A stretch of 50,811 bases of DNA from Bacteroidota bacterium. Lineage in GTDB: Bacteria > Bacteroidota > Bacteroidia > AKYH767-A > OLB10. Position 1 is the first letter of the stretch. Each line of letters opens with the position of its first letter. Both the position numbers and the translations under genes were made by a program. Under the pieces are notes generated by a model, which did no database searches, was not told the origin of the DNA, and saw only the letters and a list, made by a program, of their open reading frames with translations. Below, piece by piece: positions 21,935 through 31,279 of the stretch. Where the stretch lies: contig JADKFA010000031.1 of assembly GCA_016717725.1 (NCBI GenBank), positions 1 to 50,811 on the forward strand, given 5' to 3'.

Positions 21935-24856
21935 ATGCGAAAATTTTGTATGAAGTCAAATGCACGTAAGTCATTGATTGTAAAGTCGGTGTCTATGTTT
22001 TTTTTCATTTTATTATTGATTGGAAAAGTACCAGTTTATGCAGTTGGACAGCTTGATTCGCTCACGAAAGCCCTCAGTCTTCATTCAACCAAAGACACTA
22101 ATAGAGTGCGAATTTTAGAGAAATTGACTTTTATTGAAAGATTTAAGGATATAAACAAAGCTTTAAAATACGCAAATGAAGGGTTGAAAATTTCTGATAG
22201 TTTAAATTATTCGTTCGGTCAAATATTCTGTTTGAATCATATTGGTAGTTGTTATTTAGCACAAGGTCAATTTAAAAATGCAATTGAAGAATATTCGAAA
22301 GTTGTAAAAAGGAAAGTTGATTTTAATGATGATGTTTCAATGCGCGGACTTTCTTTGGCTATCAATAATATTGGAATGGTTTACTTTGAAATGAAGGATG
22401 TAAATCATGCAGAACATTTTTTTTCGAAAGCATTAGTGATTGATCAAAGAATAAATAATCAAAAAGGGATTGCTCGTGAGATGGGCAATATTGGAAAGGT
22501 AAAATTGGAGCGCAATGAATTTGATACTGCTTTATATTATTTAAATACGGCTTGTTCTATTGACAAAGAAATTGGAAATGAAATGGGAGAAATAGAGAGT
22601 GTTGTAGATATAGCACTGGTATATTATAAAAAGGGCGACTATCTAGTTGCAGAAAATATTTTACTTGATCTTCAAAAAAATAAATCATTGGAATGTGTTG
22701 TTGCAGGTATATGGATTGATCAATTATTAGGAAGAATAAAGTATCGTCAAAACGATATTAATAAAGCCATTTTTTACCAGAACAGAGCATTGGTGAATTC
22801 AAAGATCACCAATAATGTTTCGCTTTCTAAATCATCTGTAAAACAATTGGCTGAATTGTATCGTTCAATTGGAGATTTTTCAACTGCTTTAGCATACATA
22901 GACACTTTTTCCGTTTATAATTCGAAATCATCCAAATCAAATTCTACTTTTCAAACTACTGATATTTTATCAAATTTGGATAAGGCATCCGAAAAAAATT
23001 CGGTTGGGAATTTGGAATTAAACCATGAGAATATGGTGTATTATAATTCTCGCTTAATTAGTATGAGAAATGGTTTGGTTCTCTCTCTTTCTTTTAGTTT
23101 GATATTAGGAGCTATTATTTATAAGGCTTATCGCGATAAACGTCGAGTGAACCGTGAACTGATGCAAAAGTTTAAGGAAGTGCGATCAAAGAATGACGAA
23201 ATTGAATCAAAGAATTTTGAAATTGAGGCAATCAATTCTGCATTACTAGAGATTAATTCATCATTGAATAGAAATGAATTCCAATTAAAGGAAGCTCAAC
23301 GAATAGCAGGACTTGGAAGTTGGGAATATCACAAAGCAGAAAAAAGATTTTCATGTTCTGAGTATCTTTCAAATTTACTTTTTGATGGTCATGTCGACAC
23401 TTCGGAATTTACTTTGCGAATGTTTTTAGAAAGCATTTATGTGGAAGATCAACATGTTGTTTTAAATGCAATGCGACGAGTTATGGTACTGGGTGAAGAA
23501 GAAGAGTTGGCTTTTAGAATTGTTAATAGAAAAGGAGAAATAAGATACTTGCAAGCAAGAGCAGTTCCCATGTTTAGTGGGGAAGGGGAATTTTTAATGG
23601 TGGCAGGAACATTATTGGATACTACTGCTCAGAAGAAAATTGAAATTGGACTGAAGGAAGCAAAGGAACATGCAGAAATGGCCAACCATTCTAAGAGCGT
23701 TTTCCTTTCAAATATGAGTCATGAAATTCGTACGCCATTAAATGGGATTATTGGTTTTACCGATATTCTCTTGAAGGATTCGGAAGGAGTTCACTTTGAG
23801 TATTTAACTCATATTAGAAAATCAAGTGATAATCTGTTAGTGATTTTAAATGATATTTTGGATTTTAATAAAATTGAGGTTGGTAAATTGGTGATCGAAG
23901 AAACTTCATATTCCATTCGTGAAATGTTGGATGAAGCCATTGCTCCCTATTTATTGCAGGCAAAAGAAAAAGGTCTTTTGTTGGATGTAGTTTGCTCAGC
24001 CGAAATACCAGAATATATCATTGGTGATCCTCACCGAACACGTCAAGTAATTATTAATTTTATTTCAAATGCAATTAAGTTTACAAAGTCGGGATCTATT
24101 GTTGTAGCTGTTTCTGTTGACGAAATGAGTATTCCTGATGGAAGTGAAATGAAGTTGAAATTTGTAATTTCAGATACAGGAGTGGGGGTACCCATTGAAA
24201 AACAAAGAAATATTTTTGAAGTGTTCACTCAAGCCGATAGTTCAACAACCCGTAACTATGGTGGAACTGGATTGGGGTTAGCGATAAATTCTCAGTTGGC
24301 AAAATTGATGGGTGGTGCTGCAGGAATTGATAGCCCAGGAACATTAGCTTCCTTTAATTGTCCAGGTTCTGATTTTTGGTTTGTGATTAAGGTGAAACGA
24401 GGGCAAGCTAAACTGTCAATGTCATCTTCAAAGAAATTAGAATCATTTGTGTTTGAAAAGCGTTTGAAAATTTTAGTTGCTGAGGATAATCAAATTAATC
24501 AAATTCTAATTAAGAAAGTTCTGGATGCAATGAATTGTGAAGTGGTGCTTGTGGAAAACGGAAAAATTGCCATTGAGACTCTTCAAATGGAAAAATTTGA
24601 TGTCGTGCTGATGGATATTCAAATGCCCATAATGGATGGGCATCAAGCTACCATCATCATTCGTCAAAAATTAAATATTGATGTTCCGGTAATCGGTGTT
24701 TCGGCAAATGTATTTAAAGAAGACATTGACAAAAGTTTGTTTGTTGGGATGAATGCACATATTGGAAAACCTTTTAAATCAAAGGACCTGTTTGAAGTGA
24801 TCTCGAAATTTGTTTTTGAAAACCCAGAGGGCAATCGACTATTGTGCACTAAATAA
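21935..24856 (+). CDS. TPR-sensor hybrid histidine kinase
   Basis: 973 residues. Signal/TM segment (about 16-36), TPR repeats (about 70-345; e.g. GDYLVAENILLDLQ), TM helix (about 378-398, LVLSLSFSLILGAIIYKAY), coiled coil (about 400-455), PAS domain (about 455-565), HisKA with MSHEIRTPLNG (phospho-acceptor His596), HATPase_c with NAIKFT, DTGVGVP and GTGLGLAI, and a receiver domain with VAEDNQINQ and DVVLMDIQMP (Asp894). Start could also be the ATG at 21950. No DNA-binding output and no regulator next to it, so phosphotransfer partners are elsewhere. Its last 18 nt overlap the end of convergent ribH. Confidence 0.93.
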   Translation: MRKFCMKSNARKSLIVKSVSMFFFILLLIGKVPVYAVGQLDSLTKALSLHSTKDTNRVRILEKLTFIERFKDINKALKYANEGLKISDSLNYSFGQIFCLNHIGSCYLAQGQFKNAIEEYSKVVKRKVDFNDDVSMRGLSLAINNIGMVYFEMKDVNHAEHFFSKALVIDQRINNQKGIAREMGNIGKVKLERNEFDTALYYLNTACSIDKEIGNEMGEIESVVDIALVYYKKGDYLVAENILLDLQKNKSLECVVAGIWIDQLLGRIKYRQNDINKAIFYQNRALVNSKITNNVSLSKSSVKQLAELYRSIGDFSTALAYIDTFSVYNSKSSKSNSTFQTTDILSNLDKASEKNSVGNLELNHENMVYYNSRLISMRNGLVLSLSFSLILGAIIYKAYRDKRRVNRELMQKFKEVRSKNDEIESKNFEIEAINSALLEINSSLNRNEFQLKEAQRIAGLGSWEYHKAEKRFSCSEYLSNLLFDGHVDTSEFTLRMFLESIYVEDQHVVLNAMRRVMVLGEEEELAFRIVNRKGEIRYLQARAVPMFSGEGEFLMVAGTLLDTTAQKKIEIGLKEAKEHAEMANHSKSVFLSNMSHEIRTPLNGIIGFTDILLKDSEGVHFEYLTHIRKSSDNLLVILNDILDFNKIEVGKLVIEETSYSIREMLDEAIAPYLLQAKEKGLLLDVVCSAEIPEYIIGDPHRTRQVIINFISNAIKFTKSGSIVVAVSVDEMSIPDGSEMKLKFVISDTGVGVPIEKQRNIFEVFTQADSSTTRNYGGTGLGLAINSQLAKLMGGAAGIDSPGTLASFNCPGSDFWFVIKVKRGQAKLSMSSSKKLESFVFEKRLKILVAEDNQINQILIKKVLDAMNCEVVLVENGKIAIETLQMEKFDVVLMDIQMPIMDGHQATIIIRQKLNIDVPVIGVSANVFKEDIDKSLFVGMNAHIGKPFKSKDLFEVISKFVFENPEGNRLLCTK

Positions 24857-25321
24857 ATGGGCCATTTTTATTGCGGTAACTCCAGCTTCAAAGCCTTTGT
24901 TCCCATATTTTCCTCCTGCTCTATCTGTGGCTTGCTGCATCGTGTTGGTAGTGAGTACACCAAAAATTACAGGTTTGTTGTATTGGATACTTAATTGGGT
25001 AATTCCATTGGCAACGGCATCACAAATAAAATCGAAGTGACGTGTTTCGCCTTGAATCACACATCCTAAACAAATGATTGCATCAAAATTTTGTTCTGTA
25101 AAAAGAGATGCACCCGCCGTTAACTCGAAACTTCCAGGTACATATTTTATGATGATGTTTTCTGATTTTGATCCAGCTAATGTTAATGCCTCCATAGCAC
25201 CTTGTAATAAGGCACCCGTAATTTCTTCGTTCCATTCGGAAATGACAATGCCGAACTGATAAGGTTCGGCATTGGGTAAATTTTTAGGAAGTTTTGATAA
25301 TGATTGATGTGCTGATGACAT
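24839..25321 (-). CDS. ribH: 6,7-dimethyl-8-ribityllumazine synthase
   Basis: Penultimate step of riboflavin synthesis, forming an icosahedral or pentameric cytoplasmic enzyme. 160 residues, normal. Visible: FGIVISEWNEEIT (substrate aromatic site), VPGSFELT, CLGCVIQGETRHFDFIC with the catalytic His, and PVIFGVLTTNTMQQATDRAG. Starts 3 nt after the YfgM-like gene, so likely one operon with it. The 3' end overlaps the histidine kinase gene by 18 nt. Confidence 0.97.
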   Translation of the reverse strand: MSSAHQSLSKLPKNLPNAEPYQFGIVISEWNEEITGALLQGAMEALTLAGSKSENIIIKYVPGSFELTAGASLFTEQNFDAIICLGCVIQGETRHFDFICDAVANGITQLSIQYNKPVIFGVLTTNTMQQATDRAGGKYGNKGFEAGVTAIKMAHLFSAQ

Positions 25322-25324
25322 GAA

Positions 25325-26008
25325 TTATTTGCTTGTTCCAATAGCTGATTCTGCACGACCAATATATTTTTCAATATCTCTTGCTTCAGTGCTCATTGGA
25401 AAATCTTTCTTGATTTTATTGTAAATATCTAAAGCAGCAGCGTAATCTTTCTTTTGCTCATAGGCAAAAGCAGTTTTCTTCATAAAAATTGGACATGTGA
25501 AATTATTTTCATCCCAATCTGTTGCCTTTTTGTAGTAGGTGATGGACTCGTCTAAATTTCCAAGTTCCATATAAGCCCCGCCAATAGCACCCAATGATAA
25601 TGCACCAGTGATATCATCTTCTGCATCATAATTTTTTAATGCTTCAATTGCTTTTTCATATTCCCCTTTTTTCAAATAGCTCATACCTAAATAGTAGTTT
25701 GCTAAGTTCCCAGAAGGTGAAGAACCATAATTTTCAACGATCTCTTCAAATCCAGGATAGGAACCGTCTCCAGCAATAGCTAGATTGATGCTATCTTGTC
25801 CAAAATATTGCTCTGCAATAAACATGTTTTCACGAGCTTCTTCTTCTTGTGGTTTTACGATAAATTGATTGTAGCCGAAGTAAGCAAGTACAACGAGTAC
25901 AATAGTACCGCCAATAATGCTTAGACTCTTTTTATTATCATGAACATAATGTTCAACCTTGTCGATACTTTCGGCGATCTCAAAGCCTTCTTTCTTATTG
26001 GCAGACAT
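25325..26008 (-). CDS. Membrane-anchored TPR protein (YfgM-like)
   Basis: 227 residues. Cytoplasmic N-terminus, one TM helix at about 28-50 (LSIIGGTIVLVVLAYFGYNQ), then periplasmic TPRs (about 85-220; LANYYLGMSYLKKGEYEKAIEAL, GGAYMELGNLDESITYYKKA). The layout is that of YfgM/TPR_21 proteins, ancillary subunits at the Sec translocon in E. coli; here the role is inferred. Its own -7 box lies at 26042; ribH follows in the same operon. Confidence 0.85.
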   Translation of the reverse strand: MSANKKEGFEIAESIDKVEHYVHDNKKSLSIIGGTIVLVVLAYFGYNQFIVKPQEEEARENMFIAEQYFGQDSINLAIAGDGSYPGFEEIVENYGSSPSGNLANYYLGMSYLKKGEYEKAIEALKNYDAEDDITGALSLGAIGGAYMELGNLDESITYYKKATDWDENNFTCPIFMKKTAFAYEQKKDYAAALDIYNKIKKDFPMSTEARDIEKYIGRAESAIGTSK

Positions 26009-26041
26009 TTCCTTTGAAGAATTTTAATTTTTTCGGAACGG

Positions 26042-26049
26042 CAAAGATA
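26042..26049 (-). promoter_or_regulatory. -7 element TATCTTTG for the TPR-ribH operon
   Basis: Minus-strand match to TAnnTTTG, 33 nt before the ATG at 26008. No -33 TTG at the expected distance. Confidence 0.5.
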
Positions 26050-26095
26050 ATAGATTTTTCAATCGATAAAAAACGTTTTTCTTGGAATGGACTCC

Positions 26096-26560
26096 TTATA
26101 GACTGTTATTTTTCAATAGTTTAGCAGATACTTGGAGCGATGCATGGTCGAGCAGCTCAAATACTTCCTCAAATTGCTTCTTATTACCATAGTAAGGATC
26201 AGGTACATCCTTCTGTCCTAATCCAGCAAAATCCAAGAATAAATAAATACGCTTTTGTTGTTCGCGAGTAGATAAGGAAGTTAGATCTTTATAATTATTT
26301 CGGTCCATTGCAAAAATGAAATCGAATTTTTCAAAATCCATTTTATTCACTTGTCTGGCAGATAAGCCACTTATATCAATACCGTTGTCAGCAGCAACTT
26401 CTATAGCTCTTGGATCAGGTGCGGAACCTGAATGGAAATTAATGGTGCCAGCGGAGTCAATAGAGTGGGGCAGATTCAACGATTCCAGATGTTTCCTCAG
26501 AATCCCCTCAGCTAAAGGCGATCGGCAGATATTACCTAAGCAAACCATCAATATTTTCAT
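26096..26560 (-). CDS. Low-molecular-weight protein-tyrosine-phosphatase
   Basis: 154 residues. P-loop VCLGNICRSPLAEG (catalytic Cys and Arg of C-x5-R-S) at the N-terminus and the general-acid motif DPYYG near residue 115; both active-site parts intact. Cytoplasmic phosphatase acting on tyrosine or arginine phosphate; target unknown. It is 66 nt downstream of dnaA with a hairpin between them, so it may be read by partial read-through or from its own unrecognised promoter. Confidence 0.93.
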   Translation of the reverse strand: MKILMVCLGNICRSPLAEGILRKHLESLNLPHSIDSAGTINFHSGSAPDPRAIEVAADNGIDISGLSARQVNKMDFEKFDFIFAMDRNNYKDLTSLSTREQQKRIYLFLDFAGLGQKDVPDPYYGNKKQFEEVFELLDHASLQVSAKLLKNNSL

Positions 26561-26579
26561 TCTCGTTTTATTTAAGCAA

Positions 26580-26608
26580 AGAAGTCCCGATCAACGACCG
26601 AGACTTCT
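26580..26608. terminator. Hairpin between dnaA and the phosphatase gene
   Basis: AGAAGTC...GACTTCT arms with partial inner pairing, followed in the minus direction by a short T-run. Plausible dnaA terminator or attenuator. Confidence 0.45.
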
Positions 26609-26626
26609 CTTTTAATTTGTTTCCTA

Positions 26627-28099
26627 TTATCTGGAGAGATTGATTCGCTTCTGCAAGTCAACAACTTGAGCTTTGAATTTTTTATCTGTATCCATCAGGT
26701 TATTTACTGTACGACAAGCATGCAGAACGGTAGCGTGGTCTTTTCCACCACAATGCATTCCGATATTTGATAATGACGATTTAGTAAACTGTTTACTAAA
26801 GTACATTGCTAATTGACGTGCCTGAACTACTTCTCTCTTGCGGGTTTTAGATTTCAAAACTTCTAGTGCTAATTCAAAATAATCGCAAACAATTTTCTGA
26901 ATATAATCAATAGAGATTTCATGCACTGTATTCTTCACAAACTTGTCAATCATTTGCTTGGCAAGCTCCAATGTAATTGGTTTTTTATTGAGTGAAGATT
27001 GAGCAATAATAGAAATCAATGCACCTTCTAATTCACGTATATTGTTGGTGATGCTCAATGCGATATACTCGCTGATTTCATTCGGTAGTTCAATACCATC
27101 TACATACATCTTCTTTTTTAGAATGGCAATACGCGTTTCTAAATCTGGAACTTGTAAGTCAGCAGCTAAACCCCATTTGAATCTCGATAATAAACGTTGC
27201 TCCATTCCTTGTAAGTCAACAGGAGCTTTATCACAAGTTAAAATTATTTGTTTGTTGTTCTGATGTAAATGGTTGAAGATATGGAAGAATACATCCTGTG
27301 TTTTCTCTTTGCCTGCGAAAAATTGAATGTCATCAATAATTAAAACATCCATCATCTGATAGAAATGTACAAAGTCATTTTGACTGTTGTTCCTTACAGA
27401 ATCAACGAATTGAAGCATGAATTTCTCACTCGGAACGTACAGAACTGTTTTCTCAGGAAAATTGTTTTTAATTTCTATTCCAATAGAATGCGCGAGATGG
27501 GTTTTTCCAAGACCTACATTTCCATAAATTAATAGAGGGTTAAAAGAAGTGCCACCTGGCTTTTGAGCTACCGCATAACCAGCAGAACGCGCTAGTCGGT
27601 TGCAGTCACCTTCCACTAAATTATCAAATGAATAATTTGAATTTAACTGAGGATCAATATCAATCTTTTTTAATCCTGGAATGATGAATGGATTTCTTAT
27701 TCCTCCGCTAATTTGCTGAGGCATAGCTACGGATGGATTCTTCAATCCATTGTTTCCTTTCGCAGGTAACTTAACAGTATAAGCCTTGGTTGTTTGAGTG
27801 GCGTTCTCCATTAATATAGAGTATTCTAAACGGCCCTCTGTCCCTAATTCTCTTTTGATGGTCTTGCGTAACAAGCCTATATAATGCTCTTCTAGCCATT
27901 CGTAAACGAATTGACTTGGTACTTCTATAGTTAATGTACTTGCATCCAACTTAACAGCTCGGATGGGCTCAAACCATGTTTTGAAATTTTGTGGGTTGAC
28001 ATTGTCCCGGATGAGCTTCAAACAGTTTTCCCATACTTGTTCGCTTGTTTTATCCTTGGATACTGAATCTTTTTCTTTTTGCATACCTGCTGAAGGCAT
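26627..28099 (-). CDS. dnaA: Chromosomal replication initiator protein DnaA
   Basis: 490 residues. Domain I about 22-95 (W-x-x-C-L..FKTWFEPI), linker about 100-145, AAA+ domain III with Walker A GNVGLGKT (193-200), Walker B DVLIIDD and the sensor/arginine-finger region LLSRFKWGL, domain IV with the DnaA-box helix-turn-helix signature CGGKDHATVLHACRTV. Opens replication origins. The 90 nt upstream, up to the relic end of the nucleotidase gene, show no cluster of DnaA boxes, so I do not place oriC here. Confidence 0.98.
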   Translation of the reverse strand: MPSAGMQKEKDSVSKDKTSEQVWENCLKLIRDNVNPQNFKTWFEPIRAVKLDASTLTIEVPSQFVYEWLEEHYIGLLRKTIKRELGTEGRLEYSILMENATQTTKAYTVKLPAKGNNGLKNPSVAMPQQISGGIRNPFIIPGLKKIDIDPQLNSNYSFDNLVEGDCNRLARSAGYAVAQKPGGTSFNPLLIYGNVGLGKTHLAHSIGIEIKNNFPEKTVLYVPSEKFMLQFVDSVRNNSQNDFVHFYQMMDVLIIDDIQFFAGKEKTQDVFFHIFNHLHQNNKQIILTCDKAPVDLQGMEQRLLSRFKWGLAADLQVPDLETRIAILKKKMYVDGIELPNEISEYIALSITNNIRELEGALISIIAQSSLNKKPITLELAKQMIDKFVKNTVHEISIDYIQKIVCDYFELALEVLKSKTRKREVVQARQLAMYFSKQFTKSSLSNIGMHCGGKDHATVLHACRTVNNLMDTDKKFKAQVVDLQKRINLSR

Positions 28100-28189
28100 T
28101 TGGAATTCGTGTTCGAATTGGTGAATAAAAGTTTTAGTTCTCTACTATTCGGCAAATATTGTTTAAAAACATTTTAAAAAAAAATTTAT

Positions 28190-29135
28190 TTAGCTTGACT
28201 TTGTAGAAATTTTTACTGTAGAGGCGGAGTGCCTGATTTTCCGTGACTTTTTTTCAAAGAGAAAATCAATCCTTCCCAGTTTGATTCCTCCCCAACCAAC
28301 TTGTGCGATTAACATATTTTTTTGTATTGAATTTTTTACTATTAAGGGTTCATCTAAAAAGGTATGAGTGTGACCACCAAGGATTAAATCAATATGACCT
28401 ACTTTGTTCTGCTAATTTCAGGTCTGAAATTTTGGAATCTTCGTATTTTAATCCTAAATGTGAAAGGCAGATTACCAAATCACATTTCATTTCCTTTTTA
28501 AGTAGTTCTGCAGTACGATTCGCACTTTGAACGGGGTTAAGATAGTAAATATTTTTGACAAGTCGGTCATCGACTAATCCTTTTAATTCTATTCCAATCC
28601 CAAACACACCTACTTTAATTTCCCCCTTTTGGAAAATCTTGTACGGTTCAATTTTTCCATTTAATACAGAATCACTTAAATTATAGTTGGAGTTGAGAAG
28701 AGGAAATTTGGCATGAATAAGTTGCTTTGCTAAGCCATCAGCACCATTGTCGAAGTCGTGATTGCCTAATGTGCTCGCATCATACCCCAACGCACTCATG
28801 GATTTTAATTCTATTTCACCTCCAAAAATATTAAAGTACGGTGTGCCTTGAAAAAAATCTCCACTGTCCAATAAGAGAACATGTTCTTGCTCATTTCTAA
28901 TTTTTTCAATGACATTTAATCGTTCTGCAATGCCACCCATTCCCGCAAATTTCGGATCGTTTGCTGGAAAAGGATCTATTCGGCTATGGGTATCGTTAGT
29001 ATGCAAAATAGTGAGACGATGAATGTTATTATTTGCAAAAACATCCAATGGAATTCCTGAAATTCCTAATGCAGCAGCGAGCTTTAATGAGCTGCCTAGA
29101 AATTTTCTTCTATTGAATTTTAATAAGTCTTCCAT
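28190..29135 (-). CDS. 5'-nucleotidase/UshA-type metallophosphatase domain protein (frameshifted)
   Basis: Calcineurin-like phosphoesterase with a Tat-like signal (NRRKFLGSSLKLAAALG). Metal motifs: ILHTNDTH, LLDSGDFFQGTP, LGNHDFDNG, ICLSHLG. The uninterrupted frame ends at 28389 after LKLAEQS. Removing one base (an A on the plus strand near 28397) continues the protein as HIDLILGGHTHTFLDEP and on to a stop at 28190, supplying the essential GGHTH metal motif. As written the gene would lack a metal ligand and be inactive. Overlaps the upstream C-domain gene by 26 nt. Either a recent pseudogene or a base-call error. Confidence 0.85.
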
Positions 29136-29874
29136 CTTTTTGTACAGATAAACTATCTTTTCGACTTCCTATGTTTTGAAGGTCTTGTATGAATGCATCT
29201 CGCACTTTTATCCCTAATGAAATTGCTTTTTCTAGTTTTAAAAAATAAAGTCCATCGCCACCGTTTGCTAAATAATCAGAAGTGATAATCTTATAGTGTG
29301 ATTCGTTTTTTATAAGTTGATTTTGAATGGTTACTTGCTCTGCTCTCTTATTGTTTATATGAAATTTAATTCCTGCAATGGGAGCTCCACCTTTTACTGC
29401 AATCCAAGTTAAGATGGAATCAACGGTGGCACTACTCACTGTCAAATATACTAATTCATTTTCAAATGGCATCAATTCAAAAACATTGCCAACGGTTATG
29501 GCTCCTTGAGGTAATGATGCTCGTAATCCTCCATGATTGAGAAAACAGAAATCGGGCTGTTCTAAGTTTAATTGCTTGCATTTGATCGTGGCTTGTCGTA
29601 AACTGGCATCAGCACAATAATTCCCCAGGTTCCCTTCTGGTAATTCTTTGGTTAATGCTTGAGTGGCATATACCAAGGGGAAGTTCATGCTTCTCTTTAA
29701 ACTATCTCTGTAAGGTTCAATAAATGAAAGGGTGGAAGAAACATTTTTTTGGATGCTGTCGCCCTTAAAAGTATACTGCGACGTTTTTACTTGATATGTA
29801 CTTTCCTGCGTTTTGCACGAAAAAAGAATGACAAGAATACCGAAGATAAGTGTGCGGAAATGCGTTTTTTGCAT
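29110..29874 (-). CDS. 5'-nucleotidase C-terminal domain lipoprotein
   Basis: 254 residues. Lipoprotein signal with lipobox LFSC (Cys about 20). The 5'-nucleotidase C-domain is shown by EGNLGNYCADASLRQA, FLNHGGLRASLPQGAITVGNVFELMPFENEL and SDYLANGGDGLYFL, the nucleoside-binding parts. In UshA the catalytic and substrate domains are one chain; here they are two genes in reverse order, the binding domain first, with a 26-nt overlap. They probably act as a pair in the periplasm. A -7 box ends 4 nt before the ATG. Confidence 0.9.
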   Translation of the reverse strand: MQKTHFRTLIFGILVILFSCKTQESTYQVKTSQYTFKGDSIQKNVSSTLSFIEPYRDSLKRSMNFPLVYATQALTKELPEGNLGNYCADASLRQATIKCKQLNLEQPDFCFLNHGGLRASLPQGAITVGNVFELMPFENELVYLTVSSATVDSILTWIAVKGGAPIAGIKFHINNKRAEQVTIQNQLIKNESHYKIITSDYLANGGDGLYFLKLEKAISLGIKVRDAFIQDLQNIGSRKDSLSVQKDGRLIKIQ

Positions 29875-29878
29875 TGAA

Positions 29879-29886
29879 CAAAGGTA
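29879..29886 (-). promoter_or_regulatory. -7 element TACCTTTG for the split 5'-nucleotidase operon
   Basis: Minus-strand match to TAnnTTTG exactly 4 nt before the ATG at 29874, implying a leaderless message. Confidence 0.5.
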
Positions 29887-29959
29887 TGAAGATTTCTATT
29901 TTTTTAGATGGGATTTGAAATGATATTTTTTAATTCTCATCTTCGCTTAAAATAAGGTT

Positions 29960-30367
29960 ATGTACACTTCAGAAACCAAGGTGAGGGTTCGTTATTCAGA
30001 GACAGATCGAATGGGTTATGTATATTATGGGAATTACGCTTCCTATTTTGAAGTAGCTCGTGTTGAGGCTTTACGGGATATTGGAATGCCTTATCTCAGA
30101 ATGGAAGATGAAGGATATTTATTGCCCGTTCTCGATTATAAAGTTAGGTATTTTAAACCAGCTTTTTATGACGACTTGCTAATTATTAAAACGAAGATTG
30201 TTCAACTTCCTTCTGTAAAGATAACTTTTACCTATGAAATTTTTGGTGAGGATGGGCAAAAGCGAAATGAAGCAGAAACTACATTAGTTTTTATTAATAA
30301 GGAGTCAGGCAAACCTTGTAAAGCTCCCAAGGAATTATTGGAAAAATTAAAACCCTATTTTTCTTAA
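29960..30367 (+). CDS. Acyl-CoA thioesterase, YbgC/FadM (4HBT hotdog) family
   Basis: 135 residues, normal. The hotdog signature RYSETDRMGYVYYGNYASYFEVAR includes the catalytic Asp (TDRMG) and the Y/N-x-x-Y-F-E helix. Hydrolyses acyl-CoA thioesters in the cytoplasm; chain preference unknown. Single gene; the last 4 nt overlap the end of the convergent M42 peptidase gene. Confidence 0.92.
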   Translation: MYTSETKVRVRYSETDRMGYVYYGNYASYFEVARVEALRDIGMPYLRMEDEGYLLPVLDYKVRYFKPAFYDDLLIIKTKIVQLPSVKITFTYEIFGEDGQKRNEAETTLVFINKESGKPCKAPKELLEKLKPYFS

Positions 30368-31278
30368 AGCTCGTCCATTAAGATGCGATAGGCTTTTAGC
30401 ATGGAGTCGATATCCGACTTATGTACTTTCTCATCTGGAGTATGAACCAAGTCTTCAGGAGCACCAACGAAGCACCAGTCAATAGGGTAGGGTTGTTTTT
30501 GTAATTCATTACCATCAGATCCACCAGAATTTTCAACCTCTAATTGAAAAGGAATTTCATGTTGTTGAAGTATACTCGCGATTTTATCGACATACATCCT
30601 CCGGGGAATTCCAGAATCACGAACGGAAACAGCCACTCCTTTGCCGTGAAGCACGCCTTCAGTTACCCAAGTAATATCACTAATGAGAGCCTGGTTCAAT
30701 TCAAAGCGATCCCATAAATATTTTGCGATGTAAGGAACAGATCCACCACCATGCTCTTCCCAACAACTAAAAACTACAACTCCATTTTCGAGCGTTTCAG
30801 CAAGCTTAAGAACATTATACATGCCTAAACGATTGTCTAAATAACAACTTTGAACGTATTGACTGTCTTCTCTAAAATTGGGTTTGAAACTTAAGGGAGT
30901 CCCACGATCAATTGTTCTGTTAAAACTATATGAGAGCGAATTATTCTCTTCATCGACTTTAAGTTCGCATTCAATATTTCCTTGAGAATCGTTACCAACT
31001 AATTTGTATCCACTCACCGTCCTCGGACCACCAATTTTTATTAATTGATTTTCATATCGAACCTGAAATCCAATATTGTCAATATGCGCATAAACCGCAG
31101 TACGTGGTTCTCCAAAAACTAGAATAATGCAATGTTGAAATTTATCACCATGAATAATTTCAGGTTGCACCTTCCAGTTTTTCTTTTCAGCTTGAATAAA
31201 ATCCAAAAGATATTCCTGAATTTTCGCTTCATTTCCAGATGCGGCTTGGATGCTGCATAATCGTCTCAATAATTGCAT
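30364..31278 (-). CDS. M42-family (or related) zinc aminopeptidase
   Basis: 304 residues. Dinuclear-zinc pattern complete: AHIDNIGF (His, Asp), CYLDNRLG (bridging Asp), SCWEEHGG (catalytic Glu pair), LISDITW (Asp) and VHTPDEKV (His). SGNE and GGSDGNEL flank the substrate site. Likely a cytoplasmic peptidase trimming peptide N-termini. Shorter than typical M42 proteins (about 340-360). The gene starts 1 nt after the yigZ stop codon, the last of ribD - EamA transporter - yigZ - M42. Confidence 0.88.
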   Translation of the reverse strand: MQLLRRLCSIQAASGNEAKIQEYLLDFIQAEKKNWKVQPEIIHGDKFQHCIILVFGEPRTAVYAHIDNIGFQVRYENQLIKIGGPRTVSGYKLVGNDSQGNIECELKVDEENNSLSYSFNRTIDRGTPLSFKPNFREDSQYVQSCYLDNRLGMYNVLKLAETLENGVVVFSCWEEHGGGSVPYIAKYLWDRFELNQALISDITWVTEGVLHGKGVAVSVRDSGIPRRMYVDKIASILQQHEIPFQLEVENSGGSDGNELQKQPYPIDWCFVGAPEDLVHTPDEKVHKSDIDSMLKAYRILMDEL

Positions 31279-31279
31279 A

